The notes beneath the pieces are model-generated. The model saw only the letters and a program-made list of their open reading frames with translations. It searched no databases and was not told where the DNA came from. From NCBI RefSeq assembly GCF_001028665.1, contig NZ_CP011504.1, forward strand, positions 2,294,001-2,358,000: a stretch of DNA of 64,000 bases, given 5' to 3'. Shown here in pieces: positions 35,425 to 43,924 of this stretch. Within the stretch, counting starts at the first letter, position 1; each line of letters opens with the position of its first letter. Made by a program: the position numbers and the translations under genes. The DNA comes from Burkholderia pyrrocinia. GTDB lineage: Bacteria > Pseudomonadota > Gammaproteobacteria > Burkholderiales > Burkholderiaceae.

Positions 35425-36432
35425 ATGCGCATCAGCGAGTTGGCCAATCGTTCCGGCGTCAGCGCGCGCATGCTGCGGCACTACGACGCGATCGGACTGG
35501 TCAGCCCATCGGGACGTACGGAAGCGGGATACCGCGAGTATTCGCAAGCCGATGCCTTGCGCCTGTTCCAGGTGGAGAGCCTGCGTTCGCTGGGCCTTGG
35601 GCTGGCCGAGGTGCGTCAGGCGCTCAGCCAACAGGCGCCTCACCCCGATGTGCTCATTGACGCGCTGATGGTTCGCAGCCGCGAGCGGCTGGCCGCAGAG
35701 CAAGCGTTGCTTTGCCGGCTGACTTCTGTGTCCGCCACCTCTCCCGATGATTGGTCAGCAGTGCTTGAGGTCGTGCATCTGTTGAAAGGACTGGAGTCGA
35801 CGCATGCGCCTGAGAGACAGCGTGCTGCGTTTGACGCCGCGTCCAGCGATGCCCCGCTTGCAGCACTCATCGCCCACGCACTGCTCCAGGAACAGGAGCC
35901 GAATGTCGCAGGTGCGCTGCACTGGGCGCTGGGAAGAACCGTAGGCAGCGGCGCCAGCGTACTTGGCGCGGCGCTTCAACAGCCCGATCCGGCAGTACGC
36001 GAACGGGCCGTGCTCGCGCTGGCGAAACTCGGCGGTTCCGATGCGGTGGAGACCTTGCGTGGCTCGCTTCTTGACCCCGCGGAGCGCGTGCGGTATCGCG
36101 CTGCGCGGGTGCTTGGCGGATGGGGGATACGCGACGCCATTCCCCTGCTGATCGAGCAGGTTCTTGGCGGGACTCACGATGTCGAGGCGGCCGATGCGTT
36201 AGCCGATTTGGCGGAAGACCCTGCGATCGCAAAGCAGATTGTGGAGCGCTTTGAAGCAGCGATCTCGGACGGTCCAGCCGATGTCCAGACCCGTGTACGT
36301 GTTTGTCAGGCGCTCGCCGAATTCAATGGCGCGGCGTCCGCCCTGCTTGCCCGGCTGGCCGCCGATCCCGACCCGTCCGTGGCGCGCAATGCGCGTTACG
36401 TGATGGGTATTCGCAACGACACGCCAACGTAG
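35425..36432 (+). CDS. MerR regulator fused to HEAT repeats
   Basis: A 335-residue protein. Residues 1-70 are a MerR winged helix (MRISELANRSGVSARMLRHYD, GYREYSQADALRLFQVESLRSLG), followed by a dimerisation helix to about 125. From about 150 to the end it has HEAT-like repeats (QQPDPAVRERAVLALAKLGG, LLDPAERVRYRAARVLGGWG, DPDPSVARNARYVMG). MerR effector domains normally bind metals or drugs. Here the sensor is a solenoid like that of the neighbouring HEAT protein, so the two may bind each other or the same ligand. The ATG at 35425 follows CCGGAGACAAGTG. Confidence 0.82.
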   Translation: MRISELANRSGVSARMLRHYDAIGLVSPSGRTEAGYREYSQADALRLFQVESLRSLGLGLAEVRQALSQQAPHPDVLIDALMVRSRERLAAEQALLCRLTSVSATSPDDWSAVLEVVHLLKGLESTHAPERQRAAFDAASSDAPLAALIAHALLQEQEPNVAGALHWALGRTVGSGASVLGAALQQPDPAVRERAVLALAKLGGSDAVETLRGSLLDPAERVRYRAARVLGGWGIRDAIPLLIEQVLGGTHDVEAADALADLAEDPAIAKQIVERFEAAISDGPADVQTRVRVCQALAEFNGAASALLARLAADPDPSVARNARYVMGIRNDTPT

Positions 36433-36776
36433 TCGAGTTTGAGTTTGATAGTCGGCCTATTCCTTGGAGGCGAATGCCCTCGTTTCCTGTCTCTCCCGGA
36501 TCTGTCGGCGGGGAAATAGTCTGCTCGCTTGCTCGGCAGCAGACGTGCGCTTGTCCGGGAGGGTCTCATATCAGGAGCGGCCGGAGATAGCCGAGAAGCC
36601 AGCATTTCGACTTCAGAAGCCAAATGTCAGCTGGTGGCCGGCTACCGCCCCACGCGGTCGACTGTCGTCGACCCGTTGCGGACCTTGACGTCTTGGCAAA
36701 GCGAACGTTTACCGTGGAATGAGCGGGGCCGTGACCTGGGTGTAAATCCGGGTGGTCGAGATGCATCATGGGGGCG
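36433..36776. other. Degenerate intergenic stretch
   Basis: A 344-base gap after the MerR-HEAT gene. Frames here give low-quality translations and I see no family resemblance. It is part of the mosaic accessory region and may hold remnants of older genes. Confidence 0.4.
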
Positions 36777-37130
36777 TCAAAAGCCGCGTGGCCGTCTGGA
36801 TTTCCAGCCTGTCATCGGCGGGGCCGTCATCAAGAAAACATCGTGCGGAGGGCTCTCCGATCTAATGAACTCGGCTGCCCTTTGGTTATTGCGTTCCGCA
36901 GCCTCCAGATCAATAGGAGGATCAGCACCATCCCAAATGCAATCGACCCTCGCTTCGAATCCAGGGAAATGCCATATGCCGCCTTCGATTCGAGCGACAA
37001 CCAAGCCGTGTTGGGCCGCCCGCTCACAAACTGCAATTGCCGCGTCGGTAGAAAGCTTCATCACAATGCTTCCATCGAGGAAAAAAAAGTCATCCGACGA
37101 ATCGTAGACGCGAGAACGATCGATGTTCAT
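36777..37130 (-). CDS. Hypothetical protein, immunity-like
   Basis: A 117-residue acidic protein, MNIDRSRVYDSSDDFFFLDG at the start, with GIWHFPGFEARVDCIWDGAD in the middle and FIRSESPPHDVFLMTAPP near the end. Composition (acidic, with Trp/Phe/Asp clusters) and size recall immunity proteins of polymorphic toxin systems, but I cannot name the family and no toxin is nearby. The start codon has no obvious ribosome-binding site. It lies in a lower-GC gap of the accessory region and is convergent with the MerR-HEAT gene. Confidence 0.5.
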   Translation of the reverse strand: MNIDRSRVYDSSDDFFFLDGSIVMKLSTDAAIAVCERAAQHGLVVARIEGGIWHFPGFEARVDCIWDGADPPIDLEAAERNNQRAAEFIRSESPPHDVFLMTAPPMTGWKSRRPRGF

Positions 37131-37379
37131 TGGGTGGTTTCAATACAATCCGACTGCCAGAAGTTCATTTTAGATCGTCCTTCGCGATTGCGGACGACGC
37201 CAATGGCCGCTTTGTGTAGCGGTTGTCGACTAGTCCGCTCCTGGCCGCAAACCGCCGCATGTAGTCGGCGGTTGCCGACCCGGAGCGGCCCGCCAAGTTT
37301 GCCAATAGCGGCGACCGTGTAGGGCTTCGGGGCTGGTAGGATTCGTATCTGGTTGAGCGGGAGCGGGAAAAGTCAGCAA

Positions 37380-37766
37380 ATGAAATTCGACATCGAGGGG
37401 AAAGCGGGAATCATCACGCCAACTCCAATACAGATTACCCGCGTGCTGAAATCACTGCGAAGCTTTGGCAAGTCCTCTTATGCGTCATTGACTGACGCTG
37501 CCGGCAACTATGTGCAGGTAGCGGGCGGCGGTGTCAGCTGTATGATCGAGCGTTTCGAGTTCGGCGCCCAACGATGGAGGGCGTTTCACGACAAACCTTC
37601 TCCTGTGCGTCCAGATGGCACGATCCTCGTCTTCGGAGCGGGCAGCATTCCGATGCGCTCAGATGAATGGTTCATGGCCGACCAGGTTGTGGAAGTATTT
37701 CTAGCCTTCCTCAACGGTGCACCGTACCCACCATTTGTTCACTGGCGGCCAGCGCCGGGCTTTTGA
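37380..37766 (+). CDS. Hypothetical protein, Imm1-like pattern
   Basis: A 128-residue protein, MKFDIEGKAGIITPTPIQ at the start. The pattern of an N-terminal helix, then SLTDAAGNYVQVAGGGV, a beta-rich middle and AFLNGAPYPPFVHWRP at the end resembles Imm1-type immunity proteins. The assignment is tentative. The ATG at 37380 is favoured over a codon 27 bases earlier because family-like sequence starts there. It is divergent from the previous orphan and is not accompanied by a toxin gene, so it may be an orphan immunity gene. Confidence 0.5.
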   Translation: MKFDIEGKAGIITPTPIQITRVLKSLRSFGKSSYASLTDAAGNYVQVAGGGVSCMIERFEFGAQRWRAFHDKPSPVRPDGTILVFGAGSIPMRSDEWFMADQVVEVFLAFLNGAPYPPFVHWRPAPGF

Positions 37767-37976
37767 TCCTGGGCTGCAAGCCGAGAGATACCTTCGATCG
37801 ACTTTCGTATCGCGAATTGTCAACGATTCGAAGCTCCGGCGCGACTGACCGAAACTGGCCGAACCCGGCCGATTGCCGTTCCGGCGGTCCGCGACGTGCC
37901 AAACCGACCCGCAAGAGACATCGACAGTTCTCCAAAGCGGTCGTAGGCCGGCTGCGTGTTGCAAACACGCTGACCG

Positions 37977-39047
37977 TCATTCGGATGACGCTGGCAACTC
38001 ATTTCCCTGCGCAGCACCGCATTGATGGCAATGCGGGAAGAAGAAGAAATTCCGGCCACCGCATCCGCATACATTGAAGAGCCGCAATCCGCAATGCACG
38101 CAGAACGTGGAGTCGTCGCCGCCGAGATTCCATTGCTTGTCGCATGACGGGCAGCGCTTTTTTTCGAGTGAACGGACGGCCTTTTCGTATCCGATCGTGC
38201 GTGCGCGTTCTCCCTGATCCTGCTGCAATTCGAGCCGCTTGCGTTCGGCATAACGCTGAAACGTCTTCATCATGTAGAGGCCGGCGAATACCGTGAGCGC
38301 AATGCCGACCAGGACCCGGACATAGCCGCCGAAATTCGGCAAGTACGGGACCAGTTCGATGAAAAACGCGCTCAGTGCAAACAGGCCAAAACCATACACG
38401 AAAGGCCAGTAGCGCACCTTGCGGTAGCGGATGAACAGCCAGATCGCAACCAGCAATATCGGTAACGTTAGCGCAAGCCGCAGTCCGAACACCTGTAACT
38501 CGTAATGCCGGGTCGCCGCTTCGAAGCGCTTTTCGGCTGCTGCGTCCGCGTCGGCGATTTGCGTATCCACTTGAGCCTGCCGCGATGCCAGTGCCCGTTG
38601 CTGGTCGCCGATCGCATCGATCTGATGCTGCCAGTTGATCACCACTGCCTGGAGCGTATCGAGCTTGCGGTTTCTCGCCAGAATGTCCGGGTCCCTCGCA
38701 CTGTCTCCCGTCACCGAGCGGGTTGCCAGCCAGTTGCGGAAACTTTCTTTCTCGGCCGCGTACTCCTTCGCGGCGCGTCCGCGCGCCACCTCCATCGTGT
38801 CAGCCTTCTCGGCGAGCCTGTCGTGCTGCGCCTGCAGATCGCGCCGCGCTGCGTCCAGCCGCGCTTTCGCCGGAGCATCAGCGAATTGCTCGATGACGGG
38901 CGGCCCACCCCTCGGCGCGAACGCCATGTCGCGGATCACGAGACTGCCGAGCATGTTCAGAAAGACGGCGAAGACGATTGCAATCACCCATGAGGCGAGT
39001 CGCAGGAGCCGCGCTGGACTGGTCAGGTCATCGCTGGAAGTCATCAT
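37977..39047 (-). CDS. Coiled-coil membrane protein with C-terminal zinc ribbons
   Basis: A 356-residue protein. TM1 is at about 16-38, an extracytoplasmic coiled coil rich in Ala/Arg/Glu at about 55-185, and three further hydrophobic segments lie at about 188-206, 212-232 and 242-260. The cytoplasmic tail carries Cys pairs at CPSCDKQW, CVHCG, CGCGG and CHQCG that look like two zinc ribbons. The start is the first of two adjacent ATG codons at 39047, with AAAGG upstream. It is divergent from rdgC. I do not recognise a characterised family. The layout suggests an envelope scaffold that senses or binds something in the cytoplasm. Confidence 0.75.
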   Translation of the reverse strand: MMTSSDDLTSPARLLRLASWVIAIVFAVFLNMLGSLVIRDMAFAPRGGPPVIEQFADAPAKARLDAARRDLQAQHDRLAEKADTMEVARGRAAKEYAAEKESFRNWLATRSVTGDSARDPDILARNRKLDTLQAVVINWQHQIDAIGDQQRALASRQAQVDTQIADADAAAEKRFEAATRHYELQVFGLRLALTLPILLVAIWLFIRYRKVRYWPFVYGFGLFALSAFFIELVPYLPNFGGYVRVLVGIALTVFAGLYMMKTFQRYAERKRLELQQDQGERARTIGYEKAVRSLEKKRCPSCDKQWNLGGDDSTFCVHCGLRLFNVCGCGGRNFFFFPHCHQCGAAQGNELPASSE

Positions 39048-39256
39048 TGTCTTGCCTTTGTTGGAATGGTTATATCCGTGTAGTGGTAGGCGCCATAGCT
39101 TATTGGCGTCTCCGAATCTGGTTTGTCTGGCGGCAGCGGCGACTCCAATCCCAAGCATCTTCTCATTGTCATCAATCTTGATACAACCGTCGACTGTCTC
39201 TTTATGTCCGGGAAGCGCCCCCGTCATATAGAATGGTGCGCTTTGCCCGTACTCCT

Positions 39257-40180
39257 ATGTGGTTCAAGAATCTTCAGCTTCATCGTCTTCCGGCACCTTG
39301 GGCCGTTACCCCCGATCAGATGGAACAATGGCTGGCGCCCCACGCGTTTCAGCCGGGCAGCAGCGTCGAGATGCAGCGCCACGGATGGGCGTCGCCGCGT
39401 GACGACGGCGCGCTCGTGTATTCGATCAACCGGCAGATGCTGCTGGTGTTTCGTGCCGAAAAGAAGCTGCTCCCGGCGTCGGTCGTCAATCAGGTGACCA
39501 AGGCCCGGGCGCTTGAAGTCGAGGAGCAGCAGGGCTTCAAGGTGGGGCGAAAACAGCTGCGCGAACTCAAGGAGCAGGTGACCGACGAACTGCTGCCGCG
39601 CGCGTTCACCATTCGCCGCGATACCCGCGTGTGGATCGATACGGCGAACGGCTGGCTCGTCATCGATGCCGCTGCACAGGCTCTTGCCGACGAGGTTCGC
39701 GGCCTGCTCGTCAAATCGATCGATCAGTTGCCGCTCGCCGGCGTTCAGGTGGCGCTTTCGCCGGTCGCCGCGATGACGGATTGGCTGCTGTCCGGCGAGG
39801 CGCCGGGCGGATTCACCGTGGACCAGGACGCCGAGTTGCGCTCGAGCGGCGAAGGCGGTGCCACGGTGCGATATGTCGGCCACGCGCTGGAAGCGAACGA
39901 CATGCGCCGGCACATCGAGGCCGGCAAACAATGCATGCGCCTCGCGATGACCTGGAACGACCGGATCTCCTTCGTGCTGACACCGTCGCTGACGATCAAG
40001 CGTGTCACGCCGCTCGACGTGATCAAGGAGGCGACGGATCCCACCGCGCAGAACGACGATGAGCGCTTCGACTCGGATGTCACGCTGATGACGGGCGAAT
40101 TGGCGCAGATGTTGACCGATCTTGTCGGTATCCTGGGTGGCGATCAGCACGACTCGATGCATAAGGCGGCAGCAGCCTGA
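39257..40180 (+). CDS. rdgC: Recombination-associated protein RdgC
   Basis: A 307-residue RdgC, a ring-forming DNA-binding protein that limits RecA activity and affects replication restart and recombination. Typical landmarks are the N-terminal [34 protein letters not shown] and DLLVIDA-like strands, ending [25 protein letters not shown]. The ATG at 39257 matches the family's N-terminus; a codon 24 bases earlier does not. It is divergent from the coiled-coil/zinc-ribbon gene, sharing a 209-base promoter region. Confidence 0.95.
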   Translation: MWFKNLQLHRLPAPWAVTPDQMEQWLAPHAFQPGSSVEMQRHGWASPRDDGALVYSINRQMLLVFRAEKKLLPASVVNQVTKARALEVEEQQGFKVGRKQLRELKEQVTDELLPRAFTIRRDTRVWIDTANGWLVIDAAAQALADEVRGLLVKSIDQLPLAGVQVALSPVAAMTDWLLSGEAPGGFTVDQDAELRSSGEGGATVRYVGHALEANDMRRHIEAGKQCMRLAMTWNDRISFVLTPSLTIKRVTPLDVIKEATDPTAQNDDERFDSDVTLMTGELAQMLTDLVGILGGDQHDSMHKAAAA

Positions 40181-40431
40181 ACTCCGTCGGCCGCCGGGGA
40201 TCATCGCCCCGCGACGGCGAGGCTGCGCGCTGACGCGACATTTCGAGGAGGGCCGTCGCCGCGCCCTGGCGGCGGCTCGCGGCCGGGCGCTCGCGACCCG
40301 AACCAGCCGACGGGATAGCGGCTACTGAGCGACCGGTCTTTGGTCGCACCACGGACGCTGATGTCCGCATAAACGCTGCTAGACTGCGGACGCCTTCCCC
40401 GCACATGTACTCAACCATTCAGGAGAGTGAC

Positions 40432-41001
40432 ATGACCGAATGCGCTCTAACATTTACCAGTCAGACCGAATGGGAAAGCTGGTTAGCGCAAAACGGCAGC
40501 ACTTCGACCGGAGCATGGCTGCGTCTAGCGAAAAAAGGCACCGGGCAGCGAACCGTAACCTACGAACAGGCGTTGGAAAGCGCGCTCTGCTATGGCTGGA
40601 TCGATGGTCAAAAGCGGGCTGAGAGCGAGAAATACTGGTTACAACGCTTCACCCCACGCTCCGCAAAAAGCATCTGGTCCAAACTCAACAAAGACAGGGC
40701 CGATGCGCTGATCGCCGCAGGCAGAATGCACCCGCCCGGTATGCGCGAAATCGAGAAGGCCAGGAAGGACGGCCGCTGGGAGGCGGCTTATACATCGGCC
40801 AGCAACTCGATCGTGCCGGACGACCTACAGGTGGCTTTGGATGCAAATCCGGGGGCCAAGAAGTTCTTTGCGACACTGAACAGCCGTAACCGCTATGCCA
40901 TTCTGTTTCGGGTACAGAATGCGAAAAAGCCGGAAACAAGGGCGCGTAAAATCGAGGAATTCGTCGACATGCTGAACCGTGGCGAAACCTTTTATCCATA
41001 G
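40432..41001 (+). CDS. YdeI/OmpD-associated family protein
   Basis: A 189-residue protein of the YdeI/OmpD-associated (PF13376) group. The N-terminal fold contains WLRLAKKGTGQRTVTYEQAL and ALCYGWIDGQKRAESEKYWLQRFTPR. The C-terminal helical part is IWSKLNKDRADALIAAGRM and ARKIEEFVDMLNRGE. Members are linked to stress and antimicrobial-peptide tolerance in enterobacteria, with mechanism unknown. AGGAGAG stands 4 bases before the ATG. It follows rdgC by 251 bases, with no visible terminator between. Confidence 0.88.
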   Translation: MTECALTFTSQTEWESWLAQNGSTSTGAWLRLAKKGTGQRTVTYEQALESALCYGWIDGQKRAESEKYWLQRFTPRSAKSIWSKLNKDRADALIAAGRMHPPGMREIEKARKDGRWEAAYTSASNSIVPDDLQVALDANPGAKKFFATLNSRNRYAILFRVQNAKKPETRARKIEEFVDMLNRGETFYP

Positions 41002-41300
41002 AACTTGCGCTGCTGACGGAGATCTTGCCAAACGAGGGTATATAACTCGTAATGGCCGCTTCGGCTCAGTAGTCGTCATGCGTGAGATACCCCCGAAGGG
41101 CCGCTCCTGGCCGAACGCGGAAGTATGAGTTCGGCCCGACAGCGAGGTATTCGCACGATAGCCGAACTTCCGTAGCCGCCCGACTGGACCACGCGCAGAA
41201 GAAGATATCGGCAAGATGTGCAGCTACGGTCAACACAAATTCGTTGCTGGCAGACGGCCGTCGTGAGCCGGTCGCTGCTCTTCAATCCGTCGCGCCGGCG
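41002..41300. other. Degenerate gap sharing blocks with 37.2 kb
   Basis: No gene is seen. The exact blocks AATGGCCGCTT (41051-41061) and CCGCTCCTGGCCG (41101-41113) also occur at 37202-37212 and 37235-37247. This points to a shared dispersed element within the gaps of the accessory region. Confidence 0.4.
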
Positions 41301-41513
41301 TTACGCGTGACGCGGTGCTTCAACAGGTGGTGTGCCGTCATGAAACAGCGTTTTCAGCTGTGAACGCAGCTCCGGCGAATCGGTATGCTTGTGAATCGCG
41401 ACCGCATGCTGTACGGCCGCCTCGAGCAACTCGTTTTCGGAATCCGCGGATAGCGCAACGGAACAATTCATTTCGCTCGGGAATTCCCGACAATCGATGT
41501 ATTTGCGCGTCAT
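41301..41513 (-). CDS. DUF1059 domain protein
   Basis: A 70-residue small protein of the DUF1059 family (PF06348). Features are MTRKYIDCREFPSEMNCSVA with two conserved Cys, then ENELLEAAVQHAVAIHKH with the conserved His. The role is unknown; the family is widespread and small. GAGGAAGG stands 4 bases before the ATG. It faces the YdeI gene convergently across a degenerate gap and appears monocistronic. Confidence 0.85.
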   Translation of the reverse strand: MTRKYIDCREFPSEMNCSVALSADSENELLEAAVQHAVAIHKHTDSPELRSQLKTLFHDGTPPVEAPRHA

Positions 41514-41896
41514 GATGCCTTCCTCATACGACAGTAGTCATGGGTCTTGCGTGAATGACCGCGCGGGATGCCGCGCGAAGTACATAGGGCACGATTGCGC
41601 CTCCTTGTCGCGGACGAAATGATTTTGAAAGTATAGGTCGCGTGCAATGAATTCGCGGCAACCCATCGAAATTCACGGCGTTCCGCGGGCGTCGCCCGCA
41701 CGCCGTGCCGCAGGTGCCGCCTGGGGCCAAGAATGAAACGGGGATGTAATTAACGGCCGACTACATGGCTGACGAAATCCGCACACAAAGGTCCATTGTC
41801 TGGGCGGAAGCGACGTTTGAATGGCAGCTCGAGAGTGCGGGTAGATGGCCGAACGCCGACAGTTCGCCCTACGTTTCCCGAAAAGTCGGGAAGAAC
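41514..41896. other. Intergenic region with no gene seen
   Basis: A 383-base stretch between the DUF1059 gene and the terminator of the sulfonate-binding gene. Frames here have no protein-like composition. It presumably holds the DUF1059 promoter and the right border of the accessory region. Confidence 0.4.
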
Positions 41897-41930
41897 CAAA
41901 AAAGGCCGACGGGCAGGGTGCCCGTCGGCC
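41897..41930 (-). terminator. Rho-independent terminator of the binding-protein gene
   Basis: A 12-bp perfect stem GGCCGACGGGCA / TGCCCGTCGGCC (41904-41915 with 41919-41930) has a GGG loop and, on the - strand, a following run of seven T. It lies 37 bases beyond the stop of the sulfonate-type binding protein. Confidence 0.92.
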
Positions 41931-41967
41931 GTTCTCGAATGAGTTCGCGCTGTGCTGCGTTCGCGCG

Positions 41968-42948
41968 TTACTTCGCCGCAAGCGCGGTCGCCACGCGTTT
42001 ATCCGTCCACGCATTATCCGCAACGCTCAGCTTCTGCGGAATCAGCTTCGCCGCATAAAACGCGTCGGCGACGCCCTGCTGAACCGCGACGATCTTCTCG
42101 TCGACCGGCACCGCACCGAACGGCACGCGCTTGATCCAGGTCTCGACGAGCGGCAACGGCAGGCCGACCTTCGGCGCGATCAGCGCGGCGGTCTCGGCCG
42201 GATGCCTGTTGACCCACAGGCCCGTCTCGCGCGCCTGCTTCAGGATCGCGCCGACCACGTCGGCGTGCTGCTCCGCGAAATCGCGCGTCGCCTCGTAGAA
42301 GTTGTTCGCCGGCGTGAGGCCCGTGTAGTCGGACAGCGTACGGATCTTCAGCGAATTCTGCGCGGCCGCGTAATACGGATCCCAGACGGCCCACGCGTCG
42401 ACGTTGCCGCTTTCGAACGCGGCGCGCGCGTCGGCGGGCGGCAGGTACACGGGGCGGATCTCGTCATAGCGCACGCCGGCCTTCTTCAGCGCTTCCAGCA
42501 GCAGGTAGTTCGCGCTCGAGCCTTTCTGCAGCGCGACCTTCTTGCCGCGCAGCTCGGCGAGCGAGCGGATCGGCGAATCGGTTTTCACGAACACGGCTTC
42601 GTTGTGCGGCGACGGCGGTTCCGCGCCGACGTACACGAAGCGCACGCCTGCGGCCTGCGCGAACACGGGCGGCGGCGCGCCCGTATAGCCGAAGTCGATG
42701 CTGTTCGCGTTCAGCGCTTCGAGCAGTTGCGGACCGGCCGGGAATTCGAACCACTGGACGTTGTAGCCGAGCGGCTTGAGCCGCGCTTCGAGCGAGCCTT
42801 GCGCCTTGATGATCGACAGCAGGCCGGCCTTTTGATAGCCGATGCGCACGACCTTGTCGGCGCCGCCCTGCGCGAAGGCCGACGCGGCGGACAGCGCGAC
42901 GAGCGTGACGGCGGCGGTGCGGGTGATCCAGCGGGTGAAACGAATCAT
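41968..42948 (-). CDS. Aliphatic sulfonate-type ABC substrate-binding protein
   Basis: A 326-residue periplasmic binding protein of the SsuA/NrtA/ThiY-like group. A Sec signal peptide (MIRFTRWITRTAAVTLVALS to ASAFAQ) is followed by VVRIGYQKAGLLSIIKAQGS and FEFPAGPQLLEALNANSIDFGYTGAPPPVFAQAAG, the SsuA signature. It captures an alkanesulfonate or similar sulfur source. The ATG at 42948 follows GGAG. No permease or ATPase gene is adjacent, so it is an orphan that must use a transporter elsewhere. It lies downstream of the MerR gene on the same strand, with a 124-base gap. Confidence 0.9.
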   Translation of the reverse strand: MIRFTRWITRTAAVTLVALSAASAFAQGGADKVVRIGYQKAGLLSIIKAQGSLEARLKPLGYNVQWFEFPAGPQLLEALNANSIDFGYTGAPPPVFAQAAGVRFVYVGAEPPSPHNEAVFVKTDSPIRSLAELRGKKVALQKGSSANYLLLEALKKAGVRYDEIRPVYLPPADARAAFESGNVDAWAVWDPYYAAAQNSLKIRTLSDYTGLTPANNFYEATRDFAEQHADVVGAILKQARETGLWVNRHPAETAALIAPKVGLPLPLVETWIKRVPFGAVPVDEKIVAVQQGVADAFYAAKLIPQKLSVADNAWTDKRVATALAAK

Positions 42949-43072
42949 CGAACGGACTCCATGCGAAACGTCTTCGGGAGAGCGGCCGGTGCCGCTCGGT
43001 TGGAAGAATCGTCGCATGGGCGATCGCGCCCGCAAACGAAGCATTGCCGATAAGAATATGACGGCGACGGCC

Positions 43073-43915
43073 CTATGCTTTGTCGCCGTCGTCTTGCGTA
43101 TCGGGCGTGCCCGACTGACGCGCGGCCTCGTCGTCGCTGAGCTTCTTGTCGAGGATCGTCGCGACGCGTCCGCCAAGATACGCGCTCGCCGCGGTTTCGA
43201 GCGCGCGGTTCGTCTCGCCTTCGACGAACACGGCCGCGAGCGGGCGCAGGCGCCAGATCGCGTCGACCAGTTCGGGCACGTCGGTGGCCGGCGGAAGCGT
43301 GTCGGCGTCGTAGCGGTCGAGCCGCTTCACGACGAGATCGACGAGCAGCCGCGCGATCGCGTCGAAGTGCGGCCGCGCGAGGCTGATCACGTCGAGCAGC
43401 TCGCGCGGCGGGATCCCTTCCTTCGTCATCGCGGCGGCTGCCTCGAGCAGCGCGGGGCTCTTCGCGACGAACGACAGGCCGCGCCGTTCGAGCAGCCCGA
43501 GCTCGGTCACGCGCGAAAGCTGCGTGGTTGCCTGCGCGCCGAACATCTGCGCGAGCGCGGCGAGCGAATAGGTTTTCGGCAGTTCATGCGACCAGCGGCC
43601 GCCGATCGCGTTTTCGAGGCCGAGGATCGAGCGCAGGTCGTGGCCTTCGTCGATCGCCTTGATCAGGTCCTGGATGTTCGACAGCGTGTAGCCGCGCGCG
43701 AGCAGGTGGTTGATCAGCTTCAGGCGCGCGACGTGCGTGTCGTCGTAGATGCCGACGCGCCCGCGCTTCTCGGGCGGGGCGAGCAAACCGCGATCCTGGT
43801 ACGCACGGACGTTGCGCACGGTCGTGTCGGACACGCGCGCCAGTTCGTCGACCGTGTATTCGTTGCGGGAATCCGCTGCGGCCTCGTCGGGGGTGGAATG
43901 AGTCTGTTTTGACAT
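43073..43915 (-). CDS. MerR-family regulator
   Basis: A 280-residue regulator. The winged-helix domain at about 19-88 (YTVDELARVSDTTVRNVRAYQ, YDDTHVARLKLINHLLARGYT) is MerR-type. A long C-terminal region without Cys follows (SLAALAQMFGAQATTQ and PPRELLDVISLARPHFDAIAR), so it is not a metal sensor of the classic kind and probably binds an organic ligand or protein. The last 30 residues are acidic and likely disordered. It begins 9 bases after the GNAT gene, forming an operon with it. Confidence 0.9.
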   Translation of the reverse strand: MSKQTHSTPDEAAADSRNEYTVDELARVSDTTVRNVRAYQDRGLLAPPEKRGRVGIYDDTHVARLKLINHLLARGYTLSNIQDLIKAIDEGHDLRSILGLENAIGGRWSHELPKTYSLAALAQMFGAQATTQLSRVTELGLLERRGLSFVAKSPALLEAAAAMTKEGIPPRELLDVISLARPHFDAIARLLVDLVVKRLDRYDADTLPPATDVPELVDAIWRLRPLAAVFVEGETNRALETAASAYLGGRVATILDKKLSDDEAARQSGTPDTQDDGDKA

Positions 43916-43924
43916 GCGGCCATT

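Noticed and set aside
32300..42000. Complete prophage or integrative element
   Set aside because: No integrase, attachment-site repeat, phage structural or conjugation gene is seen. The region is better described as a mosaic of accessory genes.
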